Source: Hymenobacter terricola
GTDB taxonomy: Bacteria > Bacteroidota > Bacteroidia > Cytophagales > Hymenobacteraceae
Reading direction: 5' to 3'
Length of the DNA: 64,000 nt
NCBI RefSeq assembly: GCF_017921975.2
Contig: NZ_JAGEMO020000001.1
Location: forward strand, 682,001-746,000
Positions 51,501 to 58,798 of this stretch are shown here, in pieces (positions within the stretch are counted from its first letter, which is position 1; the number at the start of each line of letters is the position of its first letter). A program made the position numbers and the translations under genes. The notes beneath the pieces are model-generated. The model saw only the letters and a list, made by a program, of their open reading frames with translations, searched no databases and was not told where the DNA came from.

Positions 51501-52698
51501 CCTGGAGCCCGGCTACGAGGTGAGCCGCTACGACTACCCGCACCGCTTCGACCTCAAGGACTACCGGCTCGACTACTTCGGCCCGGCCCTGTATTTTGGG
51601 TACAACATCGACGACGGCTTTCTGCTGGGCGGCGGTGCTACCTACCGCCACTACGGCTTCCGCCGCGAGCCCTACTCCTGGGAACAGACCATCACGGCCA
51701 ACTTCGCGCCGGCCCGCGAGGCCTACAACATCCGCTACACGGGCCAGTTCACCCGCATTTTCAAGAAGACGGACCTACACATCGCGGCCCAGTACTACGG
51801 CCCGCAGCTGCTGTATAACTTCTTCGGCATCGGCAACAATACCGTGAACCTGGCGACCAAGGATGAAAACCGCGGCGTGGTCACCAACCGCACCGTGAAC
51901 AGCGCCTACCGCGTGCGCTTCGACCGCTTCACCATCGCGCCCACCTTCGAGCGCAAGCTGTTCAGCTTCCTCAAGTTCGGCATCGGGCCGCAGTTCGACC
52001 AGTTCCGGATTGAAAAGGACCCCATCGGCTCGGTCATCAAGGACAGCCTCACCAACAAGAACGGCGTGGTCACCTACGAGAACCGGCGCTTTGGCGTGCG
52101 CGCTTCCGACTTTCAGACCAACCAGTACCTCGGCGGGCTGATGTACCTGAACATCGACGCCAGCTCCTCGGCCAAAAACCCCCGCATCGGCCTGCGCTGG
52201 TTCAACGAGTTCCAGTACAACTGGCAGCTCAACCGGGAAAGCCTGAACTTCGGCCGCATTACCTCCGAGTTCCGGGCCTACCTCACGCCCAACTTTCCTT
52301 TCCACCTCACCTATGCCGGCCGCATCGGCTACCAGCACAACTACGGCGACTACCGCTTCTACCAGGCCAACACCCTGGGCGGCACCACCAACCTGCGCGG
52401 CTACCGCCGCACCCGCTTTGCGGGCCGCACCGTGGTATACGCCAACTTTGAGCCGCGCCTGGAGCTGTTTTCCTTCAATGCCTACCTGTTCCCCGGCAAG
52501 TTCGGCATCATGGGCCTGGCCGACGTGGGCCGCGTGTATTCCGACAACGACACCGGCACCTACTCCGGCCTCGCTGCCTTCCACAGCGGCTTCGGTGGCG
52601 GCGTGTACATCGACATTCTCAAAGCGGCAGTGGTCAACGCCACGTACTCGGTAGGGGAGGAGAAGCTGGTATTCGTGGGCTTCGACTTCCTGTTTTAG
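48574..52698 (+). CDS. Exported metallophosphoesterase-Omp85 barrel fusion
   Basis: From ATG 48574 the product is 1,374 residues: a signal peptide (FLLACCLPLAASAQ), then a calcineurin-like phosphoesterase (about 65-400: FLIGDVGN, FLGDNVYNYG, GNHDW, HHPLF, AAGHEHN). A Lys/Glu coiled linker follows (KEKKKDKEKKKEKEAEA), a middle domain with SRLFDMWIGDWDRHEDQWRW that recalls kinase-like folds, and a C-terminal Omp85-type beta-barrel (GGTTNLRGYRRTRFAGRTVV, ending VFVGFDFLF). It is therefore an outer-membrane protein with a large enzyme region. Substrate unknown. It stands alone, followed by a terminator. Confidence 0.85.
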   Translation: MTLLRRLTFLLACCLPLAASAQLAAPLKPLKESKGTQRELPEPGESDQNPHRSRPNYRKTGVSWQKNIPPDSTRIRYRVFLIGDVGNPIPVAKGGEPSLNFLRQQIMRAGKNSTTIFLGDNVYNYGMPEEGAYDRHNAEERLTAQLDVFKNYPGEKYMTPGNHDWIQGAAGGLAQVNREQAFVENYMRKDSVEFGYTGDFFLPRDGCPGPFEVRVQDDLVLIALNSQWFLTAPTNRPFGLNGACGADNPDDVFAAVEEIIARNKDKHIMVFAHHPLFSDGIHGGYFTLADHIFPLSIVFKYAFLPLPVIGSIYPFARKYGGISQDIPHPLYQAYRKGLLDIFAKYPNVIYAAGHEHNLQYYKEGSAHFIISGSGCKTQHVKPGDGGGAIFSDKEKGWAEVNYYDDGQVWAEYFIPQGNGQTARRVFRTPLYAKTTGSIAIQPPAQPISDTALSTTNGEANGKKLPQTEEAIKEKKKDKEKKKEKEAEAIAKAPIPTKRPDFRDSSVTVAINPSYDKHGGFHNWLLGEHYRKEWATPVKLRTLDLANDKGGLMPYKTGGGKQTASLKVRNEAGYNFSLRGIDKDPAAVLPEQLRTGLAKAVLQDQISAQHPYASFVLPPLGTAAGILHTNPVPVYIPQDPLLGQYYAQFANLPAALEEDAKDSQDNVESLGFAKNLVGTEKMLSRLLDDNDNKVDEKAFARSRLFDMWIGDWDRHEDQWRWSEKKNKDGDRTFTAVPEDRDIAFFKGDGVLPYLISRKFAIRNFQNFGYDYADYKGLNQTGLSNDRVFMSAVTREQWIAEADYMKAHLTDEIIEKAFLDKWPKEIYDLHGKEIIAKLKSRRDLLPDLAGKYADVLAEIVEIRGSKKNEKFTVERLPDHHTHVVMRKINKDGDLTKVLYDRMFDDKVTDEVRLYGIGGKDVYDVRGDVHSGAKLRIIAGTGRDSITTRDHVGGLLHKTQVYDADTGNVITPSSEARLRLEPGYEVSRYDYPHRFDLKDYRLDYFGPALYFGYNIDDGFLLGGGATYRHYGFRREPYSWEQTITANFAPAREAYNIRYTGQFTRIFKKTDLHIAAQYYGPQLLYNFFGIGNNTVNLATKDENRGVVTNRTVNSAYRVRFDRFTIAPTFERKLFSFLKFGIGPQFDQFRIEKDPIGSVIKDSLTNKNGVVTYENRRFGVRASDFQTNQYLGGLMYLNIDASSSAKNPRIGLRWFNEFQYNWQLNRESLNFGRITSEFRAYLTPNFPFHLTYAGRIGYQHNYGDYRFYQANTLGGTTNLRGYRRTRFAGRTVVYANFEPRLELFSFNAYLFPGKFGIMGLADVGRVYSDNDTGTYSGLAAFHSGFGGGVYIDILKAAVVNATYSVGEEKLVFVGFDFLF

Positions 52699-52741
52699 CC
52701 CAACGGATTTCCGTGGAAAGCTGAAATTGCGGGAAATTAAT

Positions 52742-52782
52742 AATGGGCAACAGAAGAGGGAAACCTGCTTCTGTTGCCCATT
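52742..52782 (+). terminator. Intrinsic terminator after the fusion gene
   Basis: The perfect 15-bp stem AATGGGCAACAGAAG / CTTCTGTTGCCCATT is followed by TTCGCTTTT. Confidence 0.88.
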
Positions 52783-52899
52783 TTCGCTTTTATCCTGCGA
52801 TATAATTGAAAATTTAGCAAGAAAAACTCGGGAAATATCAAATTTTTCTTAAATTAGGTGCTTCATCCCACCTTTTTTAACCTATTGACCAACTCCTAC

Positions 52900-54207
52900 A
52901 TGAACAAGCTTTATTTCTCCGCGCTGGCCCTGCTGGGCAGTGCTGCCCCGGCCCTGGCCCAGGACCTGCAAAGCCGCATGGCGGTGGGCTATCAGCTCGA
53001 AGCCACCACCACACCCATTACGCACCGCGCCTGCGGCACCATGGAAGTGCTGCAAGCCCAGCTGGCCGCCGACCCCGCGCTGGCCCAGCGCATGGCCCGC
53101 ATCGAAGCCCAGACCCAGCAGCTGGCCGCCAACCCCACGCTGCAGCGCACCACGGCCGGCACGGTCATCATTCCGGTGGTGGTGCACGTGCTGTACAACA
53201 CGGCCGCCCAGAATATCTCCGACGCCCAGGTGCAATCCCAGATTGCGGTGCTGAACGAAGACTACCAGAAGCTGAACAGCGACTATAACAAAACGCCCGG
53301 CATCTACGCGGGCCTGGTGGCCAACGTGGGCGTGCAGTTTGTGCTGGCCCGGCGTGACCCCGCCGGCCTGGCCACCACGGGCGTCATCCACAAGCAAACC
53401 AAAACCTCGTCGTGGAGCACCAACGATGCTGTGAAAAACTCCAAGCGCGGCGGCGACAATGCCTGGGATGCCACCAAATACCTCAACCTGTGGGCCTGCA
53501 ACCTGGGCCAGGGCCTGCTGGGCTACGCGCAGTTTCCCGGCGGCTCGGCCAGTACCGACGGCGTCGTGATTCTGTATTCGGCCTTCGGCAGCCGCGCCAA
53601 GTACGCGGCCGGCACCTACATCAGCAGCTACGACCTGGGCCGCACCGCTACCCACGAAGTGGGCCACTGGCTGAACCTGCGCCACATCTGGGGCGATGAC
53701 AACGGCGCCTGCACCGGCTCCGACCTCGTGACGGACACCCCCAACCAGGGTGCCGAAAACTACGGCTGCCCGGCCTTTCCGCACGTGTCCTGCTCCAACT
53801 CGGGCGACATGAGCATGAACTACATGGACTATGTGGACGATGCCTGCATGTACATGTTTTCCACCGGCCAAAGCTCGCGCATGAACGCCCTGTTCGCTCC
53901 CGGCGGTGCCCGGGTCGGTATTCTGACCTCGCTGGGTGGCACGGCGCCGCGCCCGGCCCTGGCCGCAACCACGCCCGTGTCGTTCTACCCCAACCCGGCC
54001 AGCGAACGGCTGACCCTGGCCCTGCCGGCCGGCGCCAGCGCCGCCAGATACACCGTGCAGGTGTTCGACCTCAGCGGCCACGCCATGTCGCAGGCCCGTT
54101 ACGACGGCCGGGGCCAGGTGCAGGTCACCGACCTGCCCAAGGGCCTCTACTACGTGGCCATCGGCGATGGCACCGAAACCGTGCGCCAGCGCTTTGAGAA
54201 GCAGTAA
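52900..54207 (+). CDS. Secreted M43 zinc metalloprotease with T9SS sorting domain
   Basis: From ATG 52900 the product is 435 residues: signal peptide (LYFSALALLGSAAPALAQ), propeptide, and a pappalysin-like domain with IIPVVVHVLYN, the zinc motif HEVGHWLNLRH and the Met-turn MNYMDYVDDACMYMFS. The C-terminal 75 residues (FYPNPASERLTLALPAG ... KGLYYVAIGDGTETVRQRFE) form a type A sorting domain for type IX secretion, so the protease is exported to the surface or medium. A broken paralogue follows directly. Confidence 0.93.
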   Translation: MNKLYFSALALLGSAAPALAQDLQSRMAVGYQLEATTTPITHRACGTMEVLQAQLAADPALAQRMARIEAQTQQLAANPTLQRTTAGTVIIPVVVHVLYNTAAQNISDAQVQSQIAVLNEDYQKLNSDYNKTPGIYAGLVANVGVQFVLARRDPAGLATTGVIHKQTKTSSWSTNDAVKNSKRGGDNAWDATKYLNLWACNLGQGLLGYAQFPGGSASTDGVVILYSAFGSRAKYAAGTYISSYDLGRTATHEVGHWLNLRHIWGDDNGACTGSDLVTDTPNQGAENYGCPAFPHVSCSNSGDMSMNYMDYVDDACMYMFSTGQSSRMNALFAPGGARVGILTSLGGTAPRPALAATTPVSFYPNPASERLTLALPAGASAARYTVQVFDLSGHAMSQARYDGRGQVQVTDLPKGLYYVAIGDGTETVRQRFEKQ

Positions 54208-54240
54208 GCCCCGGCAGTACCTGATTCCACCTTCTATTAA

Positions 54241-54281
54241 ACGCAACAACGCCTTGCCCTAACGGCAGGGCGTTGTTGCGT
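54241..54281 (+). terminator. Intrinsic terminator after the metalloprotease
   Basis: The 13-bp stem ACGCAACAACGCC / GGCGTTGTTGCGT lies 34 bases after the stop codon. The loop itself contains a small CCTGCC-like pairing. Confidence 0.85.
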
Positions 54282-54320
54282 TCAGCCCGTTGAGTGCTTG
54301 CAAGTTCCAGGAATTTGGGT

Positions 54321-54921
54321 GGCGTCCGGGCCGGTGGGCTCAACGCCTGGCCTATGGGCCAGTACCTCAACCTGTGGGCGGGCACCATCGGCGGCGGCAT
54401 CCTGGGCTACACCCAGTTTCCCGGCGGCGCGGCGGCGGCCAACGGCGTCGTTATCAGCCCCGTTTATTTCGGCCGTACCGGCACCAGTGCCACTACCCGC
54501 ACGGGCAGCTTCACGGTGTCCGCTTCGGCCAAAAGCGGCGCCACCCGCCTGCGCGTGGTGATGAGCGACAACAGCGCCACCACCAGCTGCGGCAGCTTCA
54601 GCTACGGCGAAACCGGGGACTACACCGTCACCATCTCGGGCGGTGCCCGTCTCGATGGCAGTGCCGCCCGCCCGGGCAACGGCCTGGCCGACCAATACAC
54701 ACTCCGAACCCGGCTACCGACGTGCTGCGCATTGCCCGTCCGCTGAGCGCCGACCAGGCGCAGCCCTTCTCGGTGCGTGTCTACGACCTGCGCGGGGCCG
54801 AAGTGAAAGGCCTGACCTTCACCGATGGCCAGCTGAACGCGTCGGCGCTGGCCCCGGCACCTATATGCTGACGCTGAAAGTCGGTGCTTCGACCACGCAC
54901 CAGCGTTTCGTGAAAGAGTAG
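54321..54921 (+). pseudogene. Truncated, frameshifted paralogue of the T9SS metalloprotease
   Basis: The remnant starts in the middle of the protease (AGGLNAWPMGQYLNLWAGTI matches GGDNAWDATKYLNLWACNLG upstream), without signal peptide or zinc motif. It then has a beta domain (VRVVMSDNSATTSCGSFSYG region) and a T9SS sorting domain read in two other frames (NPATDVLRIARPLSADQAQP, then GTYMLTLKVGASTTHQRFVK). The frame changes near 54700 and again near 54855, where one C appears lost. It is a decayed tandem duplicate, bordered downstream by a MITE-like element. Confidence 0.85.
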
Positions 54922-54934
54922 CTTTCCCATTCGC

Positions 54935-55083
54935 TAAGTAGTCAAGCAAAAGTAACCGTCATGCAGAGCGCAGCGAAGCATCTCGCTCACATCGATAAAC
55001 GATTGATTTACTACCACAAGCGAGATGCTTCGCTGCGCTCTGCATGACGTTCTGTTATTCGTTTACTTTTGCACGAGTACTTA
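54935..55083. mobile_element. MITE-like palindromic element (copy 2)
   Basis: Its ends are AGTAGTCAAGCAAAAGTAAC and (reverse) AGTACTCGTGCAAAAGTAAA, flanked by TA. The inner arms contain GTCATGCAGAGCGCAGCGAA and its complement, with GATTGATTTACT in the centre. Relative to the copy at 30794 it is inverted and differs at scattered positions. It lies 14 bases after the protease remnant. Confidence 0.85.
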
Positions 55084-55086
55084 AAC

Positions 55087-55118
55087 AAAAAGCCCCGGCC
55101 GGATGGTCGGGGCTTTTT
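55087..55118. terminator. Bidirectional terminator
   Basis: The stem AAAAGCCCCG / CGGGGCTTTT with T-runs on both strands sits between the element and the convergent small gene. Confidence 0.8.
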
Positions 55119-55168
55119 TGTTTAGCGGGAGGTGGCCGCCCTGGTAGCCTGGGCTACTCGCGCGACAT

Positions 55169-55582
55169 CTATACCACGGCTTTGCGGGCCGTGACGGCGG
55201 CGATGTACGCGTTGGTTTCCGTGATTTGAACCTGCACCTGGGCTAAATCAAGCTCGCGGGTGAGCAGGGCCACCGGGCCGCGCGATTCCTGCCGGTCGGT
55301 GAGGTCGGCCTGGCGGTTGGTGGCGCGGCGCAGGTTTACCTCGTTGGTTTTGCGGGCCTTGGTACCGGCGGCCAGCGTGGGAATGATGGTATTCAGGGCC
55401 CCGATTTCGGCGGTAAGGCTGGCCATCTCGGCCTGAATTTCGGTGGCGCTGTCGGTCGTGTTCTCGCGGGTGTAGTCGAGGTTGTCGCCGCGGTGGTTCA
55501 GGTCGCGCAGCTCGGTGGCGGCGAGGGCGAGGGCAGCGTCGCACTCGGCCGCAGTGGTCAGTAAATTCACGGAGTAAGCCAT
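55169..55582 (-). CDS. Coiled-coil hypothetical protein
   Basis: The 137-residue protein is almost entirely helical with heptad-like spacing (LALAATELRDLNHRGDNLDY, ATEIQAEMASLTAEIGALNT, ADLTDRQESRGPVALLTREL). It has no signal peptide or cysteine. No family is recognised; the shape suggests a small structural or self-associating protein. It lies close to the XRE-like gene on the same strand and may share its transcript. Confidence 0.65.
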   Translation of the reverse strand: MAYSVNLLTTAAECDAALALAATELRDLNHRGDNLDYTRENTTDSATEIQAEMASLTAEIGALNTIIPTLAAGTKARKTNEVNLRRATNRQADLTDRQESRGPVALLTRELDLAQVQVQITETNAYIAAVTARKAVV

Positions 55583-55665
55583 AGTAGGTTAAATGAGTTA
55601 GGTGAAGAAATGAGGTTCGCTAGCTGAACGGTAAGCCCGCCCGCGAATTGCACGACCCGCCATTT

Positions 55666-56226
55666 TTATTTCTGGTCTTCAGAAACTTTACCATCGTTAC
55701 TGGCCAGTAAATCAGCCAGCGCATCGGCTTCGGCCGTGAGCCCCCGCAAGCGAGCCGCCAACAGGGATTGCGCCCCGCCGGACAGGGGCGGATGCACCGG
55801 GGCAGGGGCGAGCTGCGTGAGCCACTTGCGGGTCCGCTCTTCCTCGGCCGTGAGCGCGCCGGCGGCGGGCAGCAGGCCTGCACCTAATTGCGCCAGGCCA
55901 CGCTGGCGGCGCGTCTGGGCCCGGGTGCGGTTGGCCTCCGTTTCCAGCTGGTAGCGCAGCTGGGCGGCCTCGTGCCGGCAGCGGCGCAGGCGCTTGCGCA
56001 GGGCTGCCAGCTCGGCGGCGGTCAGGGGCTCGGTCACCCCAGCCGCTGGGGTAGCCGGAGGCTCCGCTTCCGCTTCGGGCGGCAACAGCAGCACCAGCTG
56101 GCGCAGCCGCCGCTCCGCCTCCAGCAAAAACGAGCGTTTGCCCGCTTCCACGAAGGCCACCTGCTCCCGCGCCACGCCCAGGTAGCGCCCCAGCTCCGCC
56201 TGCGTCAGGCCGAAATATGCCCGCAC
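55666..56226 (-). CDS. XRE-type helix-turn-helix protein with long coiled coil
   Basis: The 186-residue protein starts with GTG at 56226 (upstream codons are open but lack a start). The N-terminal 35 residues (YFGLTQAELGRYLGVAREQV, AFVEAGKRSF) form a helix-turn-helix of the XRE kind. The rest is an Ala/Arg/Glu-rich coiled coil (ELAALRKRLRRCRHEAAQLR). It is probably a DNA-binding regulator. A perfect palindrome in its upstream region is a candidate autoregulatory operator. Confidence 0.75.
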   Translation of the reverse strand: MRAYFGLTQAELGRYLGVAREQVAFVEAGKRSFLLEAERRLRQLVLLLPPEAEAEPPATPAAGVTEPLTAAELAALRKRLRRCRHEAAQLRYQLETEANRTRAQTRRQRGLAQLGAGLLPAAGALTAEEERTRKWLTQLAPAPVHPPLSGGAQSLLAARLRGLTAEADALADLLASNDGKVSEDQK

Positions 56227-56277
56227 AGCCGCTGCCAGCGAGTCAGAAGGTAGTGCACGGGGTATAGCGGGCCTTTT

Positions 56278-56327
56278 TGTTACATCGCTCAGGAAAATCC
56301 GGCGCGATGTAACAACGGTTGTTACAT
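56278..56327. promoter_or_regulatory. Candidate operator palindrome of the XRE-like gene
   Basis: At 56307-56327 lies ATGTAACAAC, a central G, and its exact complement GTTGTTACAT. A further half-site TGTTACATCG is at 56278-56287, and CGATGTAACA overlaps the palindrome. All lie 50-100 bases before the regulator's start, where its promoter should be. Confidence 0.6.
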
Positions 56328-56375
56328 GGGTTTTATTCTTTGGGAGGTGTGTAACGGGGTGGGGAGAGGTGCAAT

Positions 56376-56411
56376 AAGAAGCCCCAGCTGCGGGGCGGCT
56401 GGGGCTTCTTT
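56376..56411. terminator. Hairpin with bidirectional terminator form
   Basis: The stem AAGAAGCCCCAGC / GCTGGGGCTTCTT (9-base loop) with TTTG to the right lies between two divergent genes, where no known transcript ends. It may shield the XRE promoter from the right side. Confidence 0.6.
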
Positions 56412-56424
56412 GTAGCTTTAAGAC

Positions 56425-56564
56425 GAAGCTGTTTATGAAGTCGGCCTATTGATGTAGAGACGCATATTTGCGTCTCGTCGTCGAACGAATACTGCCTTTA
56501 TCGTTCAACGACGAGACGCAAATATGCGTCTCTACCCCTAGCTGGCGACTTCCTAAACAGCTTC
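56425..56564. mobile_element. MITE-like element with the GTAGAGACGC palindrome
   Basis: Terminal inverted repeats (GAAGCTGTTTATGAAGTCG; reverse GAAGCTGTTTAGGAAGTCG) enclose a long palindrome whose arms read GTAGAGACGCATATTTGCGT and its complement. Total length is about 140 bases, and no protein is encoded. A half-copy lies at 45386-45424. The target duplication is not clear. It lies 44 bases before the AT-rich PIN gene. Confidence 0.75.
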
Positions 56565-56607
56565 TATTTCTTATCGGCTCAATAACCCAGTCGTTAATAC
56601 TCTCATC

Positions 56608-57585
56608 ATGGTAAAAATTCTCGTGGATACCTGCACTTGGCTTGACTTGGCAAAGGGTGCTGACCAGAATAAATTCATAGGTATTATTGAAGGATTAATT
56701 CGGCTTGAAGAGGTAGCATTTATTGTTCCTCAGATTGTCATCGATGAATTTGAGCGGAATAAGAAACGAGTAATTCATGACGCCACCAAGAGCCTGTCCA
56801 GCGTTTTTGCGAAAGTGAGAGGCATAATAAGTGAGTTTGGAGACTCTGTAGAGAAAGACATTGCAGTAAGCCAACTAGATGATGTAAGACACAAGCTGTC
56901 ATCCTTAACTGAAACGGCTGCTTTCAATATTTCAAGGATTGAGAAAATACTGAGCAGTTCAATAGCAATTGCTTCAACTGAGGCAGTGCTTATAAAAGCT
57001 GCGCAAAGAGCCATTGATAAAAGGGCTCCTTTTCATCTCCAAAAGAATAGTATGGCAGATGCTGTTCTTATGGAAGTGTATGCGGAAGCCATCAAAGACA
57101 TAGGAACAGAAGAAACTCAATTCGCTTTTGTTACTCACAATAAAGAAGACTTCGGTGCTACCAATAAGAAGTATCCGCATCCTGACTTCGCAGCCAGTTT
57201 CTCCGCCAACAAATCCTATTACTTCGTGACGCTGATAGAAGCTCTGCGTCACTTTATGCCTGAGCTTATGAGTGACATTGAAGCCGAGCAAGAATGGGAA
57301 GAAGTGCCCAGAACATTCACGGAAATGCTAGGAGTAGAGAAAGAGCTTTATGATAAAATCTGGTATAACAGACATCAAAATCAGGTCTATAAAGCCAGAT
57401 TAGGTATAGATGACGTTACCCAAAAGGATGTGGATTTGGGAAAAGCAGCCGCTAAGAGCAAAGAGGAGCAATACGGGAAAGCCAACTTAGGGCCATATAG
57501 TGACTTCGAGTGGGGCATGCTCAATGGCAAGCTCTCCGCTATCCGTTGGGTAATGGGCGATGATTGGGATTTTCTTGATACTTAA
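56608..57585 (+). CDS. AT-rich PIN-domain protein (DUF4935-like)
   Basis: The 325-residue protein opens with a PIN signature (KILVDTCTWLDLAKG, first Asp), has IVPQIVIDEFERNKKRV (Glu), MADAVLMEVYAEAI (Asp) and FAFVTHNKEDFGATN (Asp/Asn), consistent with a metal-dependent RNase site. The C-terminal 110 residues are a separate, mostly helical region (EWEEVPRTFTEMLGVEKELY). No antitoxin gene is adjacent. Codons are A+T-rich, unlike the neighbours, and the gene is flanked by a MITE-like element and two strong hairpins, pointing to acquisition. A defence or toxin role is plausible. Confidence 0.82.
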   Translation: MVKILVDTCTWLDLAKGADQNKFIGIIEGLIRLEEVAFIVPQIVIDEFERNKKRVIHDATKSLSSVFAKVRGIISEFGDSVEKDIAVSQLDDVRHKLSSLTETAAFNISRIEKILSSSIAIASTEAVLIKAAQRAIDKRAPFHLQKNSMADAVLMEVYAEAIKDIGTEETQFAFVTHNKEDFGATNKKYPHPDFAASFSANKSYYFVTLIEALRHFMPELMSDIEAEQEWEEVPRTFTEMLGVEKELYDKIWYNRHQNQVYKARLGIDDVTQKDVDLGKAAAKSKEEQYGKANLGPYSDFEWGMLNGKLSAIRWVMGDDWDFLDT

Positions 57586-57617
57586 TTCTCGCACAATCTG
57601 TGTGAGAATTAAGTATC
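57577..57617. terminator. Terminator overlapping the PIN stop codon
   Basis: The 14-bp perfect stem GATACTTAATTCTC / GAGAATTAAGTATC begins inside the last codons of the PIN gene. The AT-rich stem lacks a strong T-run, so termination strength is uncertain. Confidence 0.65.
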
Positions 57618-57664
57618 GCTACTCCAGTCGCGAGAGCAATTTGAATATTAAATGGTCAACGTAG

Positions 57665-57727
57665 AAAGAAAAGCCGTTTTCCTTTACAAAGGGTCTTGAC
57701 CTATGTAAAAGGAAATGGCTTTTCTTT
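57665..57727. terminator. Long hairpin upstream of the HNH pseudogene end
   Basis: The arms AAAGAAAAGCCGTTTTCCTT and (reverse) AAAGAAAAGCCATTTCCTTT pair with few mismatches. T-runs lie at the ends, and it is placed to stop transcripts from both sides. Confidence 0.6.
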
Positions 57728-57767
57728 ACAAAGCTTGATTCTCACCACCCACCTGCGCCTTCAAATT

Positions 57768-58709
57768 CTACCGTCCCAGCCGCCACTCCGGGCGCTGGGG
57801 CAGCGGCAGCTCCTGTCCCTCGAAGCGGCGCACGCCGTAGTCGCCGCCGCTGAGCTCGCCGAAATTGTTGGCCAGGCGCACGCGGTAGTCGGCGTCAATC
57901 CAGAACAGGTGGCGGTCGAAGGCGCGGTGCAGGTTGGGGCACAGCGCGAGGCCATTAGCTTCGCTGACCTTCGGTTGGGGAGGGTGTCGTCGTGGCTCAC
58001 GGCCCAGGGCACAATGTGGCAGGCATCGAGCAGCGGCACGGGGCTGCTGCGGGTGCTGAGCAGCTTCAGGCCTGACACGGCACAGGTGTAGTCGTGGGCT
58101 TCGAGCGCCACGCGCTTGAACACGCCGCTGCGCACGGTGAGGTCGAGCTCATCGGCGGGCACGACATGGTGGCGGTAGAGGGCGGCGGGCTCTTCCAGCA
58201 TCTGGCGGCGGATGTCGGCCAGGGCCTGCTCGCCGGCGCGGGCGCGGTAGCGGCCCTGCGTTTGGGGGAAGTAGCGCGTGAGCAGCGCTTGCGTGAGGGC
58301 GGCGCGCTGGGCGGGCTCTTGCAGCAGCAGCCAGAGGTCGGCATCGAGGGCGGCGTAGGCCACCACGTCGCGCAGGTGGCGGAAGCTGCGGATGGAGCCC
58401 AAGCGGGTGAGCAGGATTTCGAGGCCGGGCCAGGTGTGCAGGTGCCAGAAGCCATCGGAGCGCAGGTGGTAGAAGGGCAGCGCGAAGTTGGCCGCCGTGA
58501 ACAGCGCCGAGGTGCCCAAATCGGTGCAAATGGCTTTGAAGGCCGCGATGAGCCCGGGCGTGATTTCGATGCGGTTGCCCTGGATGGAGCCGTCGGGCAA
58601 TGCCTTCGAGCACGGCCAGCAGCAGGGCGGGCTTGTAGGGCGCTTCGCCGTGCTGGCGGCTGCGGGCCACGCGCAGTTTCTGGAAGCGGCGGCGGTAGGT
58701 GGGGAGCAT
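57768..58709 (-). pseudogene. HNH endonuclease gene with two frameshifts
   Basis: The start MLPTYRRRFQKLRVARSRQH (58709) runs into LLLAVLEGIA, then homology continues in another frame (DGSIQGNRIEITPGLIAAFK ... LLDACHIVPWAVSHDDTLPN). It changes again near 57975 to reach SEANGLALCPNLHRAFDRHL and a natural stop at 57768. The parts together form a typical 310-residue HNH restriction-like nuclease (CHIVPW ... NGLALCPNLHRAFD). Two single-base events inactivate it. Confidence 0.8.
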
Positions 58710-58744
58710 GGTGGCAGAGCGGGGGTGGCAGGGCAAGAGCAGAA

Positions 58745-58774
58745 CGTCATGCAGCGCGTAGCGAAGCATGACCG
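58745..58774. repeat. Small relict of the GTCATGCAGAGC palindrome family
   Basis: CGTCATGCAGCGCGTAGCGA ... GCATGACCG keeps the core words of the element at 30794 but only about 30 bases, forming a short palindrome upstream of the HNH pseudogene. Confidence 0.6.
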
Positions 58775-58798
58775 TTTTTTAGTCATGAGGGTATTCAC

